From DASPUI01 sp035622995 (lineage in GTDB: Bacteria; Verrucomicrobiota; Verrucomicrobiia; Chthoniobacterales; UBA10450), in the NCBI GenBank assembly GCA_035622995.1, contig DASPUI010000116.1, positions 1 to 64,000 on the forward strand: a stretch of 64,000 nucleotides of DNA, given 5' to 3'. The stretch's first letter is position 1; every line of letters starts with the position of its first letter. Shown in pieces: positions 8,407 through 16,472 of the stretch. A model generated the notes under the pieces. The model searched no databases and was not told where the DNA came from. It was given only the letters and a program-made list of their open reading frames with translations. Both the position numbers and the translations under genes were made by a program.

Positions 8407-8775
8407 TCAACCGAGCCGAAAACGGATATCCCGAATGGTCTTTCCTCCGAAACGCTGTTTCAGCTTTCGTAAAATTTCGATTTTGGAAATCTGCTCAAGC
8501 TCGTAGTGGAGCGCCGGTTGAAGAATACGCACGAAGAGCACGCCCTCGCGCAGGGCGACCGGCGCCGAATGTGCCGCGATAAATTCGCCCACAATTTTGG
8601 CCCAGGCATCGATCACTTCTGTTTCTTGCAGGCGTTCTTTCAAACCCAGGCGCTGCATCAGCTTCGGCAAAACGACCGCCGGCGATTGCCAGCGATCCGG
8701 GGCGGGCAATCTTTCCGGTAATCCGCGCCATTCAGCAACGACGGCGGCGCGGAGAGAGGGATTCATTTTTAACAT
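8407..8775 (-). CDS. DUF721 / DciA-like protein
   Basis: 122 residues of the DUF721 family, which includes DciA, a helicase-loading or operating factor in bacteria that lack DnaC/DnaI. The core is LGLKERLQETEVIDAWAKIVG, then a segment with SAPVALREGVLFVRI and the characteristic final helix LRKLKQRFGGKTIRDIRFRLG. Start choices are ATG 8775 or ATG 8766 (MNPSLR). It lies 79 bases downstream of rpoN on the same strand. Replication genes dnaA and dnaN are also in this window but 38 kb away. The family is clear; assigning replicative function is by analogy with DciA. Confidence 0.75.
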   Translation of the reverse strand: MLKMNPSLRAAVVAEWRGLPERLPAPDRWQSPAVVLPKLMQRLGLKERLQETEVIDAWAKIVGEFIAAHSAPVALREGVLFVRILQPALHYELEQISKIEILRKLKQRFGGKTIRDIRFRLG

Positions 8776-8854
8776 TCCGAGCGAAGTCGACGAATCTGTC
8801 GTTGTCGATCAGAAAATCAAAACAGATCGTCTCGACTCTGCCAACGTCCGACTC

Positions 8855-10273
8855 TCAGTATTTCCGCCGCATGTTGCTCGGCAAAATATTAAGCTCGGTC
8901 CGATATTTGGCGACGGTGCGGCGCGCAATCGGGATGCCGCGTTTGCTCAAAATCTCGACAATCTCTTTGTCGCTCAACGGCGCATTGCCGTCTTCATTTT
9001 TCACCAGATCGAGGATCGCTTCTTTCACGCTGGTGTTGCTCATCGATTCGCCGCTCGCGGTTTGGTAACCGGGGGTGAAAAAATATTTCATCTCGAACAC
9101 GCCTTGCGGCGTGGACATGTATTTGCCGGAAATGGCGCGGCTGACGGTTGTTTCGTGAACGCCGACTGCGTCGGCGATTTGAACCATCGTCATTGGTTTC
9201 AAAAAGGCCGAGCCCTTGTCGAAAAATTCCCGCTGCCGGCCGACGATTTGATGGGCGATGTTGGAAATCGTTTGCTGGCGTTGATGGATCGATTTGATCA
9301 AGAACTTCCCGCTCCGGATTTTGTCGCGAATGTAATCCTTCACTTCGCTGCCGTTGGAGTCCTGCGCCATGATATCCTTGTAAGTGTTGCTGATACGCAG
9401 ATGCGGAATTTGTTCGCCGTTTAAGATGACCTGGTATTCTCCGTTTATTTTTTCGACGGTGACGTCTGGCAGGACATAGTTTTTCGGAGCCTCGGCAAAA
9501 ATTGCACCCGGTCGCGGATCGAGCTGCGCGATGTTATTGGCGCATTTCTGCACCTGCTCCGCCCCGATGCCCATCCGACGCGCGATCTCAGGGAAGCGGC
9601 GCTTGCCCAAATCCGCCATGTGGTCAGAAATAATTTTGTATTCCAGGCTGTTCTGTCTGCCGTCGCGTTTGAGTTGAATCAGCAAACACTCCCGTAAATC
9701 CCGTGCACCCACGCCCGGCGGATGAAAACTCTGGATCAGCGTCAGCATGTGCTCAAAATCTTCCTGTGCGATGCCGGTGTTGAGCGCCATTTCTTCCGGC
9801 GTCGTTTGGAGAAATCCATTGTCGTCGATGTTTCCGATGATCAGCTCTGCCGTCTTACGATCGTTCGCGTTTAACACCTGCTGATTGAGTTGCGACATCA
9901 AATGTTGTTGAAGTGTCTCCTGGGTCGGGATCGAATCGAAAAAGAATTGGCGCTTGTCTTCGGCTTCCTGCGAACGTCCGGCGTAGCTGCTCGACTGCGC
10001 CATATAATCGCGCCACTCCTCATCGAGCTTGGCCAGCTTGTCGAACTCTTCCTTGAAATTCTCGTCCGCGCTCGGCTCGGTTTCGACTTTTTCCTCCGGG
10101 TTTGGCTCGTCGGCTAACTCTTCCAACACGGGATTGGTTTCCATTTCCTGCTGAACCAGATTTCGAAGTTCGAGCAGGGGCGCCTGGAGAATGAGTAAGC
10201 TCTGTTGGAGTTGCGGGGCGAGAACTTGTTGCAGAGACAAATTCTGCGTTTGATGCATTCCCGGGCCGGCCAT
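8855..10273 (-). CDS. rpoN: RNA polymerase sigma-54 factor
   Basis: 472 residues, the normal length for RpoN. Region I is glutamine/leucine-rich at residues 8-50 (QNLSLQQVLAPQLQQSLLIL). An acidic region II follows at about 55-90. The core-binding and DNA-binding domains end in the RpoN box ARRTVAKYR, close to the C-terminus (RGIPIARRTVAKYRTELNIL). It recognises -24/-12 promoters and needs an AAA+ activator; one such activator is encoded at 11698-13065. The start MAGPGMHQTQ is taken at 10273; a second in-frame ATG five codons on is possible. It is divergent from two small exported proteins. Confidence 0.95.
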   Translation of the reverse strand: MAGPGMHQTQNLSLQQVLAPQLQQSLLILQAPLLELRNLVQQEMETNPVLEELADEPNPEEKVETEPSADENFKEEFDKLAKLDEEWRDYMAQSSSYAGRSQEAEDKRQFFFDSIPTQETLQQHLMSQLNQQVLNANDRKTAELIIGNIDDNGFLQTTPEEMALNTGIAQEDFEHMLTLIQSFHPPGVGARDLRECLLIQLKRDGRQNSLEYKIISDHMADLGKRRFPEIARRMGIGAEQVQKCANNIAQLDPRPGAIFAEAPKNYVLPDVTVEKINGEYQVILNGEQIPHLRISNTYKDIMAQDSNGSEVKDYIRDKIRSGKFLIKSIHQRQQTISNIAHQIVGRQREFFDKGSAFLKPMTMVQIADAVGVHETTVSRAISGKYMSTPQGVFEMKYFFTPGYQTASGESMSNTSVKEAILDLVKNEDGNAPLSDKEIVEILSKRGIPIARRTVAKYRTELNILPSNMRRKY

Positions 10274-10361
10274 AGGTGGAGTTTACCGATCTCGCGAACG
10301 AGAGGCAAGCAGATTACGGGCCGTGGGAACGCGACTTGCTTCGATTTCAACCGGTTAACCG
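10274..10361. promoter_or_regulatory. divergent rpoN / small-exported-protein region with two palindromes
   Basis: This 88-base gap holds two perfect inverted repeats: TCTCG-CGAA-CGAGA at 10290-10303 and CGGTTAACCG at 10352-10361. The second abuts the ATG of the plus-strand gene. Either could be an operator, or the second a small translation-blocking hairpin. No standard promoter boxes stand out. Confidence 0.4.
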
Positions 10362-10580
10362 ATGAACCGATATTTTATCTTACTCTCCTTTGCGCTGCTG
10401 ATTTTCTCCTCGAGCATTGCGCAACCTTCGGATAGCGAACAGCAGCTGCTGGCGCTGGTTAAGGAAGTCCAGACACAACAGACGCAGATCGCGGACAACC
10501 AGGCCAAGATTGACGCCAAACTGGTGGAAGTGGCCGAGGCCGTTCGGTTGGCCAGAATCTATTCCAAGCGAGGAAAATAA
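10362..10580 (+). CDS. small exported coiled-coil protein A
   Basis: 72 residues: a clean signal peptide (MNRYFILLSFALLIFSSSIA, cleavage likely before QPSDS), then one amphipathic helix rich in Gln, Lys and Ala with heptad-like spacing (LLALVKEVQTQQTQIADNQA). The C-terminal tail ends ARIYSKRGK. I do not recognise a family. The next gene starts on the last base of this stop codon (TAATG), and its product ends in a similar tail, ELRIYAKRG, so they look like a related, translationally coupled pair. A short periplasmic or outer-membrane helical bundle, comparable in size to Lpp-type proteins but without a lipobox, is the most that can be inferred. Confidence 0.7.
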   Translation: MNRYFILLSFALLIFSSSIAQPSDSEQQLLALVKEVQTQQTQIADNQAKIDAKLVEVAEAVRLARIYSKRGK

Positions 10581-10879
10581 TGCGGACGGCAATCTTAGCT
10601 ATTATTTCAGTTGCCTTTTCGTTCGCGATAACGATGGCCTGCGCGCAGGCGCAGGCACCGATCGTTGTCCAAGCTGCATCGGCAGTTCCGGCAGCAACGC
10701 CTGTTGCAGCAGTTCCAGCCACCACCGATTCAGCCTCAGCGCAGGCTGCGATCAAGATGCTCGAAGAATTGAGATCGAAGAACGAAGAGACGCTGAAAAA
10801 ACAGGAAGCAACTCTTCAACAACTTGACGAGATCGAGCAAGCGGCACAAGAGCTGAGGATTTACGCGAAGCGCGGTTAG
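10580..10879 (+). CDS. small exported coiled-coil protein B
   Basis: 99 residues: a signal peptide to about residue 24 (ISVAFSFAITMACAQA), an Ala/Val/Pro-rich linker (VQAASAVPAATPVAAVPATT), and a charged helix (IKMLEELRSKNEETLKKQEA) ending EAAQELRIYAKRG-like, that is QELRIYAKRG. The tail resembles that of the preceding protein (ARIYSKRGK). The shared basic tail suggests duplication or a common partner such as peptidoglycan or membrane phosphate groups; this is inference. No known family recognised. The start overlaps the upstream stop by one base. The convergent creatininase-family gene ends 17 bases downstream. Confidence 0.7.
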   Translation: MRTAILAIISVAFSFAITMACAQAQAPIVVQAASAVPAATPVAAVPATTDSASAQAAIKMLEELRSKNEETLKKQEATLQQLDEIEQAAQELRIYAKRG

Positions 10880-10896
10880 TCATCGCCCGCGCGTCC

Positions 10897-11667
10897 TCAC
10901 AAACCGGCCAGGTCCCATTTCTTGATCGTTTCTTCGATCAATCGCGCGATTTTGGTGTTTACCCTGTCGAAAAACATTTTTGCCTTTACTGAATCGAAGT
11001 CGGGCAATCCTTCTCCCGGTTTATAGAGCATGATGCTCGAAGGAAATGGATAAGCGCTCCAGGTGTTCGGCGCCGGCATCGGGCTCGCCATATTCGGTTT
11101 GTAATCCTGTTCGCGAACCAGCGCCGGATCGGTGGCCATAATGTAGGCCGTTTCCGTATTGCCGGCGTGTCCCCCGTCTTCACCAAAAACCTCCTGCACG
11201 ACATCGCTGCAATACGACCACCAGTTTACGGTCAGCATTCTCGTTCTTGTTTCGCGTCCGACTTCTTGCACGAGCGACGCGAGGATTGCCGTCTGCCCGC
11301 CACCGTGGCCATTCAGCAGGATGATGTTTTTAAAATTGTTTCTCGCCAGACCAACTAACACCGACCTCACATACGATCGAAAAATGTCTTCAGCGACGGT
11401 AAAGCAGCCGGGATAGGCATCCAACGCTCCGGTGAATCCATACGGAATTACTGGCGCGATCATTGCGTTTACTCGTGGCGCAATTTCCTTTGCCATTGCC
11501 ACCGGAATAATGATGTCGGTTCCATTTGGAATAACGCCATGCGCTTCCAGGGTGCCGATCGGCAGGAGAACTGTATCGACTTTATCCGGGACCAGTTTGC
11601 GAAACTCCAACCAACTGATGCGCTCCATCTCGCGTGAACCCGGCACGGATGTTTTCGCTTGCTTCAT
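10897..11667 (-). CDS. creatininase-family amidohydrolase
   Basis: 256 residues of the creatininase superfamily (creatininase, MftE and ArfB-type hydrolases). Metal-binding signatures are visible: GTLEAHGVIPNGTD at 38-51 (Glu41, His43, Asp51), NGHGGG at 119-124 (His121), and a late acidic/His segment EDGGHAGNTE. Members hydrolyse cyclic amides or formamides or cleave peptides. Substrate cannot be deduced, and no creatine, mycofactocin or riboflavin operon surrounds it. It follows the NtrC-type regulator by 30 bases on the same strand and may be co-transcribed. The first ATG at 11667 is used; the ATG at codon 14 (MERISWLEF) is also plausible. Confidence 0.85.
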   Translation of the reverse strand: MKQAKTSVPGSREMERISWLEFRKLVPDKVDTVLLPIGTLEAHGVIPNGTDIIIPVAMAKEIAPRVNAMIAPVIPYGFTGALDAYPGCFTVAEDIFRSYVRSVLVGLARNNFKNIILLNGHGGGQTAILASLVQEVGRETRTRMLTVNWWSYCSDVVQEVFGEDGGHAGNTETAYIMATDPALVREQDYKPNMASPMPAPNTWSAYPFPSSIMLYKPGEGLPDFDSVKAKMFFDRVNTKIARLIEETIKKWDLAGL

Positions 11668-11697
11668 TTCGATCGCCGCCGCCGGCAGACGCGGAGG

Positions 11698-13065
11698 TTA
11701 TTTTTTCTTCGGCTCTACCTTTCGATAAAGCGTCGCCATGCTGATGCCGAGCATGCTGGCCGCCTTTTCGCGCGAGCCGCCGCAATGCGCCAGCGTCGCT
11801 TCAATGTAATTGCGCTCTTGATGCTGCACAAAATCATCGAGCGTCTGTCCGACCGGCATCGACGCGATTTCTTTCTCCGTCTTTTCGCCTTTAGCGTGTT
11901 CGATAATGTGTGGCGGCAGGTCGGCTGGCAAAATCGTGTCTTCTTCGCAAAGGGCGCAGGCGCGTTCAATTGCGTTCTCCAGCTCGCGCACATTGCCGGG
12001 ATAATCGTAGTTGCACAAAATTTCGACCGCTTTCGGGTCGATCTTCTTCGGCTCGCCCCCACTCGAGCTGGCTTGCTTTTGCAAAAAATGATTCACCAAA
12101 AGCGGAACATCCTCCAACCGCTCGCGCAGCGCCGGGATTTCAATCGGAATAACGGCCAGGCGGTAATACAGATCTTCGCGGAATGTTCCGTCTTTGAGCT
12201 TCGGTTGGAGCGGTTCGTTCGTTGCGCCAACTACTCGGACATTCACCGGCGAACTCTTGTTGTCGCCGACGCGACGGACTTCGCGCTCCTGTAATACGCG
12301 TAGCAATTTGGTTTGGAGGGGTGGTGCCATCGAGTTTACTTCATCGAGAAAAATCGTGCCGAGGTTCGCTTCCTCGAACAATCCGCGCTTGTCTGCGACC
12401 GCGCCGGTGAACGAGCCTTTTTTGTGACCGAATAGCTCCGATTCCAGCAGGTTCTCCGGCAACGCGCTGCAATTGATCGCCACGAACGGATGATGCTGGC
12501 GGTTCGAATTGAAATGAAGCCCGCGCGCAACCAATTCCTTACCGGTGCCGCTTTCGCCAACGATTAGTACCGTGCTGTCGGTATCGGCGACTTTGCCGAT
12601 CAGATTGTAGACGTGCTGCATTTTCGCGCTCGTCCCGATGATGTTTTCGAACTTATAGCGGTTCTTTAATTCCTTCCGCAGATAAACGTTCTCCCGCACC
12701 GCTGCCTGATAATCGAGGGCGCGTTGAACGGTCAGCTGCAACTCGTCGATCTTGAACGGCTTCTTGATGTAATCATACGCGCCCATCCTCATGGCCTGGA
12801 CCGCGGTTTCTTCTGTTCCATAGGCGGTGATCAAAATGACCGCCGCTTGACGATGATGCTCCCGAATGTGGCGAAGCACGTCGAAGCCGCTCATCGTCTC
12901 CATCTTGATGTCGGCGATTACAACCTGCGGTTCGATGCTGTCGAGCTGCTCAACCGCTTTCGGCGCGGCATTAAACGGGAAAACCTGATGGCCCTTTTCC
13001 CGACACAGGGTCACGATGACTTCCACCATCGCGGGTTCGTCATCAATAATTACGATTTTGGCCAT
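11698..13065 (-). CDS. sigma-54-dependent NtrC-type response regulator
   Basis: 455 residues in three standard parts. The receiver (1-120) has the acidic pair Asp9-Asp10, phospho-acceptor Asp52 and a KKPF motif. The AAA+ domain (about 140-370) has Walker A GESGTGKE, a sigma-54 contact loop reading GSFTGA (Ser for the usual Ala), Walker B GTIFLDEV and an arginine-finger region. The C-terminal Fis-type helix-turn-helix ends GGSREKAASMLGISMATLYRK. It should activate -24/-12 promoters together with RpoN, encoded 1.4 kb away. No sensor kinase gene is adjacent, so it is an orphan here. A 20-bp-spaced direct repeat lies just upstream of its start and may be its own binding site. Confidence 0.95.
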   Translation of the reverse strand: MAKIVIIDDEPAMVEVIVTLCREKGHQVFPFNAAPKAVEQLDSIEPQVVIADIKMETMSGFDVLRHIREHHRQAAVILITAYGTEETAVQAMRMGAYDYIKKPFKIDELQLTVQRALDYQAAVRENVYLRKELKNRYKFENIIGTSAKMQHVYNLIGKVADTDSTVLIVGESGTGKELVARGLHFNSNRQHHPFVAINCSALPENLLESELFGHKKGSFTGAVADKRGLFEEANLGTIFLDEVNSMAPPLQTKLLRVLQEREVRRVGDNKSSPVNVRVVGATNEPLQPKLKDGTFREDLYYRLAVIPIEIPALRERLEDVPLLVNHFLQKQASSSGGEPKKIDPKAVEILCNYDYPGNVRELENAIERACALCEEDTILPADLPPHIIEHAKGEKTEKEIASMPVGQTLDDFVQHQERNYIEATLAHCGGSREKAASMLGISMATLYRKVEPKKK

Positions 13066-13093
13066 GGCAAATCTCAGCGCGGAGAATATTTCA

Positions 13094-13123
13094 GTTTTGA
13101 GAAAAAGAAAGCGGTTTTGAGAA
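13094..13123 (-). promoter_or_regulatory. direct repeat upstream of the NtrC-type regulator
   Basis: GTTTTGAGAA occurs twice on the plus strand, at 13094-13103 and 13114-13123, exactly 20 bases apart, or about two helical turns. Read in the direction of the regulator gene it is TTCTCAAAAC, sitting 29 to 58 bases before the ATG. Same-face direct repeats suit a dimeric or cooperative DNA-binding protein, possibly the regulator itself. No repeat of the motif was noticed elsewhere. Confidence 0.4.
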
Positions 13124-13132
13124 TTTGAGCGG

Positions 13133-14386
13133 TTAGGCCATTTCCTGAACCGAGCCGCAAATCATCGACCAATTCAGCGGCTGATCAAATGCCACGATTT
13201 CCTCGAAGACGCGAGTCGAATCCGAACACGGGATGGCGACTAAGTCCGCGCGAAATCCCGGTTCAATTCTGCCAAGCACACTTTGTTGATTAAGGGCTTG
13301 CGCCGCGTTCGTCGTTACCATCGCCAGAATTTCAGACGGCGGGCTGGCTGGGAAATGCGTCTGGAATGCGCGCATCTCGGCGAACAAACTCAAATCTACA
13401 TTGCTCGCGAGACTGTCGGTTCCGAGGCAAATGTTGCAGCCGAGCTTTCGCACTTTCTCGAACTGAAAAGGTGAATGGGCGAAATAATCGTGACTGCGCG
13501 GACAATAAGCGATCGAAAATTTCGCTGGCAATCGAGCGATTATTTCGAGGTCGCTTTCGGCGAACTCGTTCAGGTGAACGAGGATCCAGCCAAGTATGGG
13601 CTCGTTTCCCAAGCGTCCGACCAATTCTCCCAGCGGCGTTTTGGCGCCGCAATCGCTCATGTCTCGCCCGATCTCCTTCAAAAAATCGTAAAGCGGTCCC
13701 TCCGCATCGCGAAACATCAGCATTTCCTCGCGCGACTCGGCGAGGTGCGTTGTAAGTAAAGTATTTTCGCGCTTCGCAATTTCCTGGCATCGTCGGTACA
13801 AATTTTTCGACGAAGTGAAGGGCGCGTGCGGCGCCAGGCCCCAATGCTTCTGCGATTTTAATCGTGCAACCGCAGAATCGACGATTTCGCTCGCCCGCCT
13901 CGGATTCCGCACGTCGATCAATTCGGCGAACCACCACGTTCGAATCGGCGCAGAAATCTGGTCGATCAATTCCGGAAACGCGGTCAGGTTCACGATCGTT
14001 GTTGTCCCAAATCGTTTCGCTTCGGCAAATCCTTCGTTGATCGAAGCGACGTAGTCGTCCGCCGAGAGTTTTGATTTCTCGGCGTTGATCGCGCGAATCC
14101 AATCGGTAAACGATTTCAGCCGCGGAATTTTGCCGCGTAAACAGGTGTAATCGAGGTGGCAGTGCGCATTGATCAGCCCAGGCAAAACCGCTTGCTCGCC
14201 AAGATCGATGATTTCTGCAGCAGAGTGTCGCTTCGAAATTTCCGAGAATTTTCCGACATCGGTGATCTTGTCTCCCAAGACTGCGACGGCCGCATTTTCA
14301 ATCGCAGGACCGGCCATCGTGACGACAACGCGTCCGCGAACAATCATCTCTGTCGATTTTTGGGGACGTCTCCTTTCGTGTGCCAT
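13133..14386 (-). CDS. amidohydrolase of the MTA/SAH/aminodeoxyfutalosine deaminase group
   Basis: About 417 residues of the metal-dependent amidohydrolase superfamily. Key signatures are LPGLINAHCHLDYT (metal His pair), APHAPFTSS, the THLAES strand, and LGTDSLASN late in the barrel. This set is typical of deaminases acting on S-adenosylhomocysteine, methylthioadenosine or 6-amino-6-deoxyfutalosine (menaquinone synthesis). The exact substrate is not decidable by eye. The ATG at 14386 overlaps the upstream stop codon by one base, favouring that start. An ATG at 14347 (MIVRGRVVVTM) is the alternative, and an upstream extension to 14470 is unlikely. It is the last gene of a four-gene run with CbiX, GAF and DR2241-type proteins. 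Confidence 0.83.
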   Translation of the reverse strand: MAHERRRPQKSTEMIVRGRVVVTMAGPAIENAAVAVLGDKITDVGKFSEISKRHSAAEIIDLGEQAVLPGLINAHCHLDYTCLRGKIPRLKSFTDWIRAINAEKSKLSADDYVASINEGFAEAKRFGTTTIVNLTAFPELIDQISAPIRTWWFAELIDVRNPRRASEIVDSAVARLKSQKHWGLAPHAPFTSSKNLYRRCQEIAKRENTLLTTHLAESREEMLMFRDAEGPLYDFLKEIGRDMSDCGAKTPLGELVGRLGNEPILGWILVHLNEFAESDLEIIARLPAKFSIAYCPRSHDYFAHSPFQFEKVRKLGCNICLGTDSLASNVDLSLFAEMRAFQTHFPASPPSEILAMVTTNAAQALNQQSVLGRIEPGFRADLVAIPCSDSTRVFEEIVAFDQPLNWSMICGSVQEMA

Positions 14387-15051
14387 CACTCTGGCGCCGA
14401 TGGCGCAGCGGTCTCCGTTTTCACGGCTTTGCGGCATTCGTTCACGAGCAAATTGCACGCTTCCTGGCACAGCAACGGAATCGACCGCTCCTTCCGACCC
14501 GTTTGATCATGCGCCGGATCGAATTTCTCCGGCGGCAATTTTTTTGAAGCAGTCGCGCCGGCGGAATCACGTCTCCACAAAATCGTCCGTAAACAACCGC
14601 CGTCGGAACGGCAAAAATTTCCAACGACATTATCGATTTGCTCGTCGGATATCTTGGCGGCGACGCGATACATTCCGGACTGCCGATTCAGGCTCTCCCG
14701 CAGGGGCGTAGTGGTCAGGCGGTTTTCCTGCCATGTCGCCAGAGCGGCCAATCTGCCGGGATAAAAATAATCAAGCGCACTGGCAAGTCTGGCAAGATCC
14801 GGCAATTCCATGCGCCAGCCGCGCCGTAAATTGGGCGCCGTTTTGAGCGGACGAAAATTTCCGGCATCGTCGAACGTTACGAGTCGAGTCGCTTCTGCCG
14901 GATGTTCAATCGTTGCCAGTCCGGCTTTGGCGATATCGTCGCGGTGAGTAAGCACGAAGCGGTTACCGGCTGTGATGATCGCAATTTCACCGATTCGATT
15001 CGCGCCATTGCAAATGACAGCAGCGAGAGCCTGCTCGATCGCTGCCGACAT
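14386..15051 (-). CDS. DR2241-type 4Fe-4S protein associated with CbiX
   Basis: 221 residues resembling the DR2241 stabilising plus Fe-S domain protein. The middle part has ALDYFYPGRLA and the RQSGMYRV segment. The C-terminal part holds four cysteines in two pairs, Cys147/Cys153 (FCRSDGGC) and Cys195/Cys199 (LLCQEAC), well spaced to hold a 4Fe-4S cluster. In other genomes, as I recall, this family accompanies or is fused to CbiX-type chelatases. Here cbiX lies two genes upstream, which supports the call. The precise role (cluster supply, metal delivery or redox step in sirohaem/cobalamin-like chemistry) is not known to me. Confidence 0.7.
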   Translation of the reverse strand: MSAAIEQALAAVICNGANRIGEIAIITAGNRFVLTHRDDIAKAGLATIEHPAEATRLVTFDDAGNFRPLKTAPNLRRGWRMELPDLARLASALDYFYPGRLAALATWQENRLTTTPLRESLNRQSGMYRVAAKISDEQIDNVVGNFCRSDGGCLRTILWRRDSAGATASKKLPPEKFDPAHDQTGRKERSIPLLCQEACNLLVNECRKAVKTETAAPSAPE

Positions 15052-15063
15052 GCGTTAGGCGAT

Positions 15064-15522
15064 TTAGGTGAGGCAATGCGCGATGAGTCCGCTGGCCCGT
15101 TCGAGGAACTGGCGATCTTCGTCGCCGAATGCATTGAGCTTTTCACTTTCGGCATCGAGCATTCCCACGATGTGACGGTGGCCATTGGTCATCGGAACGA
15201 TAATTTCGGAGCGGGTGGTGTGAAATGTGGGCAGATAACGCGAATCCTTGTGCACGTCACCGACCACGATCGGCGTGCCCGACTCGAGCGCAGCGCCGCA
15301 CAGTCCCTGGGTGATGGGAAATCGGGCATACGTTGGCGGCTCGTCGCCCGTGCCAGCTAAAATCACGAATTCCTTCTTCAGCACCTTGTAAATGCCGACC
15401 CATCGATAATTCCGGGCCGCCCGGATCATCTCGGCGACATCTTTCAATCGTTTGGGCGCGCAGCCGCCGGCCAGAACAAACGCGCCGATCTCTTGCAAGG
15501 TCTTGCACGTCTCGGTTTTCAT
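15064..15522 (-). CDS. GAF-domain protein
   Basis: About 152 residues forming one GAF domain (NYRWVGIYKVL, then PITQGLCGAALESGTPIVVG, the RSEIIVPM strand and GMLDAESEKLNAF). It resembles free methionine-R-sulfoxide reductase, but that enzyme needs further cysteines around the loop. Here only the GLCG cysteine is present and the resolving position reads through DSRYLPTFHTTRSE without Cys. It is therefore more likely a ligand sensor or a reduced-function homologue. The frame opens at a TTG (15573) that overlaps the cbiX stop as TTGA. ATG 15522 (MKTETCKT) gives a better N-terminus and is used here. It sits between cbiX and the DR2241-type gene. Confidence 0.75.
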   Translation of the reverse strand: MKTETCKTLQEIGAFVLAGGCAPKRLKDVAEMIRAARNYRWVGIYKVLKKEFVILAGTGDEPPTYARFPITQGLCGAALESGTPIVVGDVHKDSRYLPTFHTTRSEIIVPMTNGHRHIVGMLDAESEKLNAFGDEDRQFLERASGLIAHCLT

Positions 15523-15569
15523 GCGGGAAATCAATGTGGTGTAAAAAGCTGAAAACGCGAGCGCGAATG

Positions 15570-16394
15570 TCAACTGCCGAAATTCAACGTTTGGGCTACG
15601 ATAATTTCTGCGATACGCGGATCGCTGCCAATGGCCGGGGCATAAAAAAGAGAACGGCCCGCGATTTTATATGGATTGCCGCGGAAAACTTCGCCGGGCA
15701 CTACTGACCGCTTCGCCGTCGAACCCTTCGCAGCAATTCCGAGCAAGACCGGAATGTCTTCGTAACTGTGGAGGCCGTCTGAAATAAAAAACGGCACCAC
15801 CACCACGTTTGGAGTGGTCGTCAATTTGCGCCAGTCTGCGACCAGTGGCGGTTCTTCCATGTAAACGTTCAAGACTGCCGCGTAACGATTTAGCGCGCGA
15901 ATCTTTTCGGCTTCCCGCTTGGCCGCTGCCGCACTTTTTTCGTTCAAATCGGTGCCATGCGCGACAATCAGCAGGCTTGTTTGCGCCGGATCGACGTCGG
16001 GCGCTGTTTCGCGGGCGCGATGCAGCAACAGTTCGGTCATCATCGGATGATTGCCGACCGGTTCACAGTATTTCCAGTTTTGGCCGCTTTCTCGAGTTGT
16101 TGTTCGATCGTTCAGTTCCAGCTCGCGTGGAATCACGGTTTCGGTGAAATAGCCTTCGCTGATAAAATTCGGAACGACGTAAACTTCACGGATCGTTCTC
16201 GGATCGAACAGGAAAACGGCGTCGCGCAAACTCGGCTCTTCCTTCCAAAACGCGCATTCCACTGCGCCAAAAAGATTGCGTTGCCGAATTTCTTTGGCAT
16301 GCGCGCGCGACGGAACGCTCGAGTCCGGATTGACCGTCGAACCATGTCCGACGATCAAGAGCGCACATTCGACGTTCATCGGGAGGACTTTCAT
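15570..16394 (-). CDS. CbiX-type sirohydrochlorin chelatase family protein
   Basis: About 274 residues containing two tandem CbiX half-domains. Each starts with the metal-binding strand: ALLIVGHGS (His at residue 17) and SLLIVAHGT (His at residue 146). Long-form CbiX inserts cobalt into sirohydrochlorin; close relatives handle other metals or steps (CbiK, SirB, HemH fold). The start is uncertain: ATG 16394 (MKVLPMNVE) is used, ATG 16379 (MNVECALL) is possible, and a TTG at 16463 begins a longer version with no added homology. It heads a minus-strand run with the GAF, DR2241 and amidohydrolase genes. No other corrin or sirohaem genes are in the window, so the product pathway is open. Confidence 0.82.
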   Translation of the reverse strand: MKVLPMNVECALLIVGHGSTVNPDSSVPSRAHAKEIRQRNLFGAVECAFWKEEPSLRDAVFLFDPRTIREVYVVPNFISEGYFTETVIPRELELNDRTTTRESGQNWKYCEPVGNHPMMTELLLHRARETAPDVDPAQTSLLIVAHGTDLNEKSAAAAKREAEKIRALNRYAAVLNVYMEEPPLVADWRKLTTTPNVVVVPFFISDGLHSYEDIPVLLGIAAKGSTAKRSVVPGEVFRGNPYKIAGRSLFYAPAIGSDPRIAEIIVAQTLNFGS

Positions 16395-16472
16395 CGCGGG
16401 CGGGACAACTTCCAACGCCGAAATTTCTGAATAAATCTGGACGCGGAAAAGCTTCGGAAGCAAAAGTGAAGA

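Noticed and set aside
8597..9424. 275-codon plus-strand open frame opposite rpoN
   Set aside because: His/Arg/Phe-rich shadow of the rpoN reading frame; no family resemblance.
11659..12294. 211-codon plus-strand open frame opposite the NtrC-type regulator
   Set aside because: Arg/Phe-rich antisense shadow of the AAA+ and HTH region.
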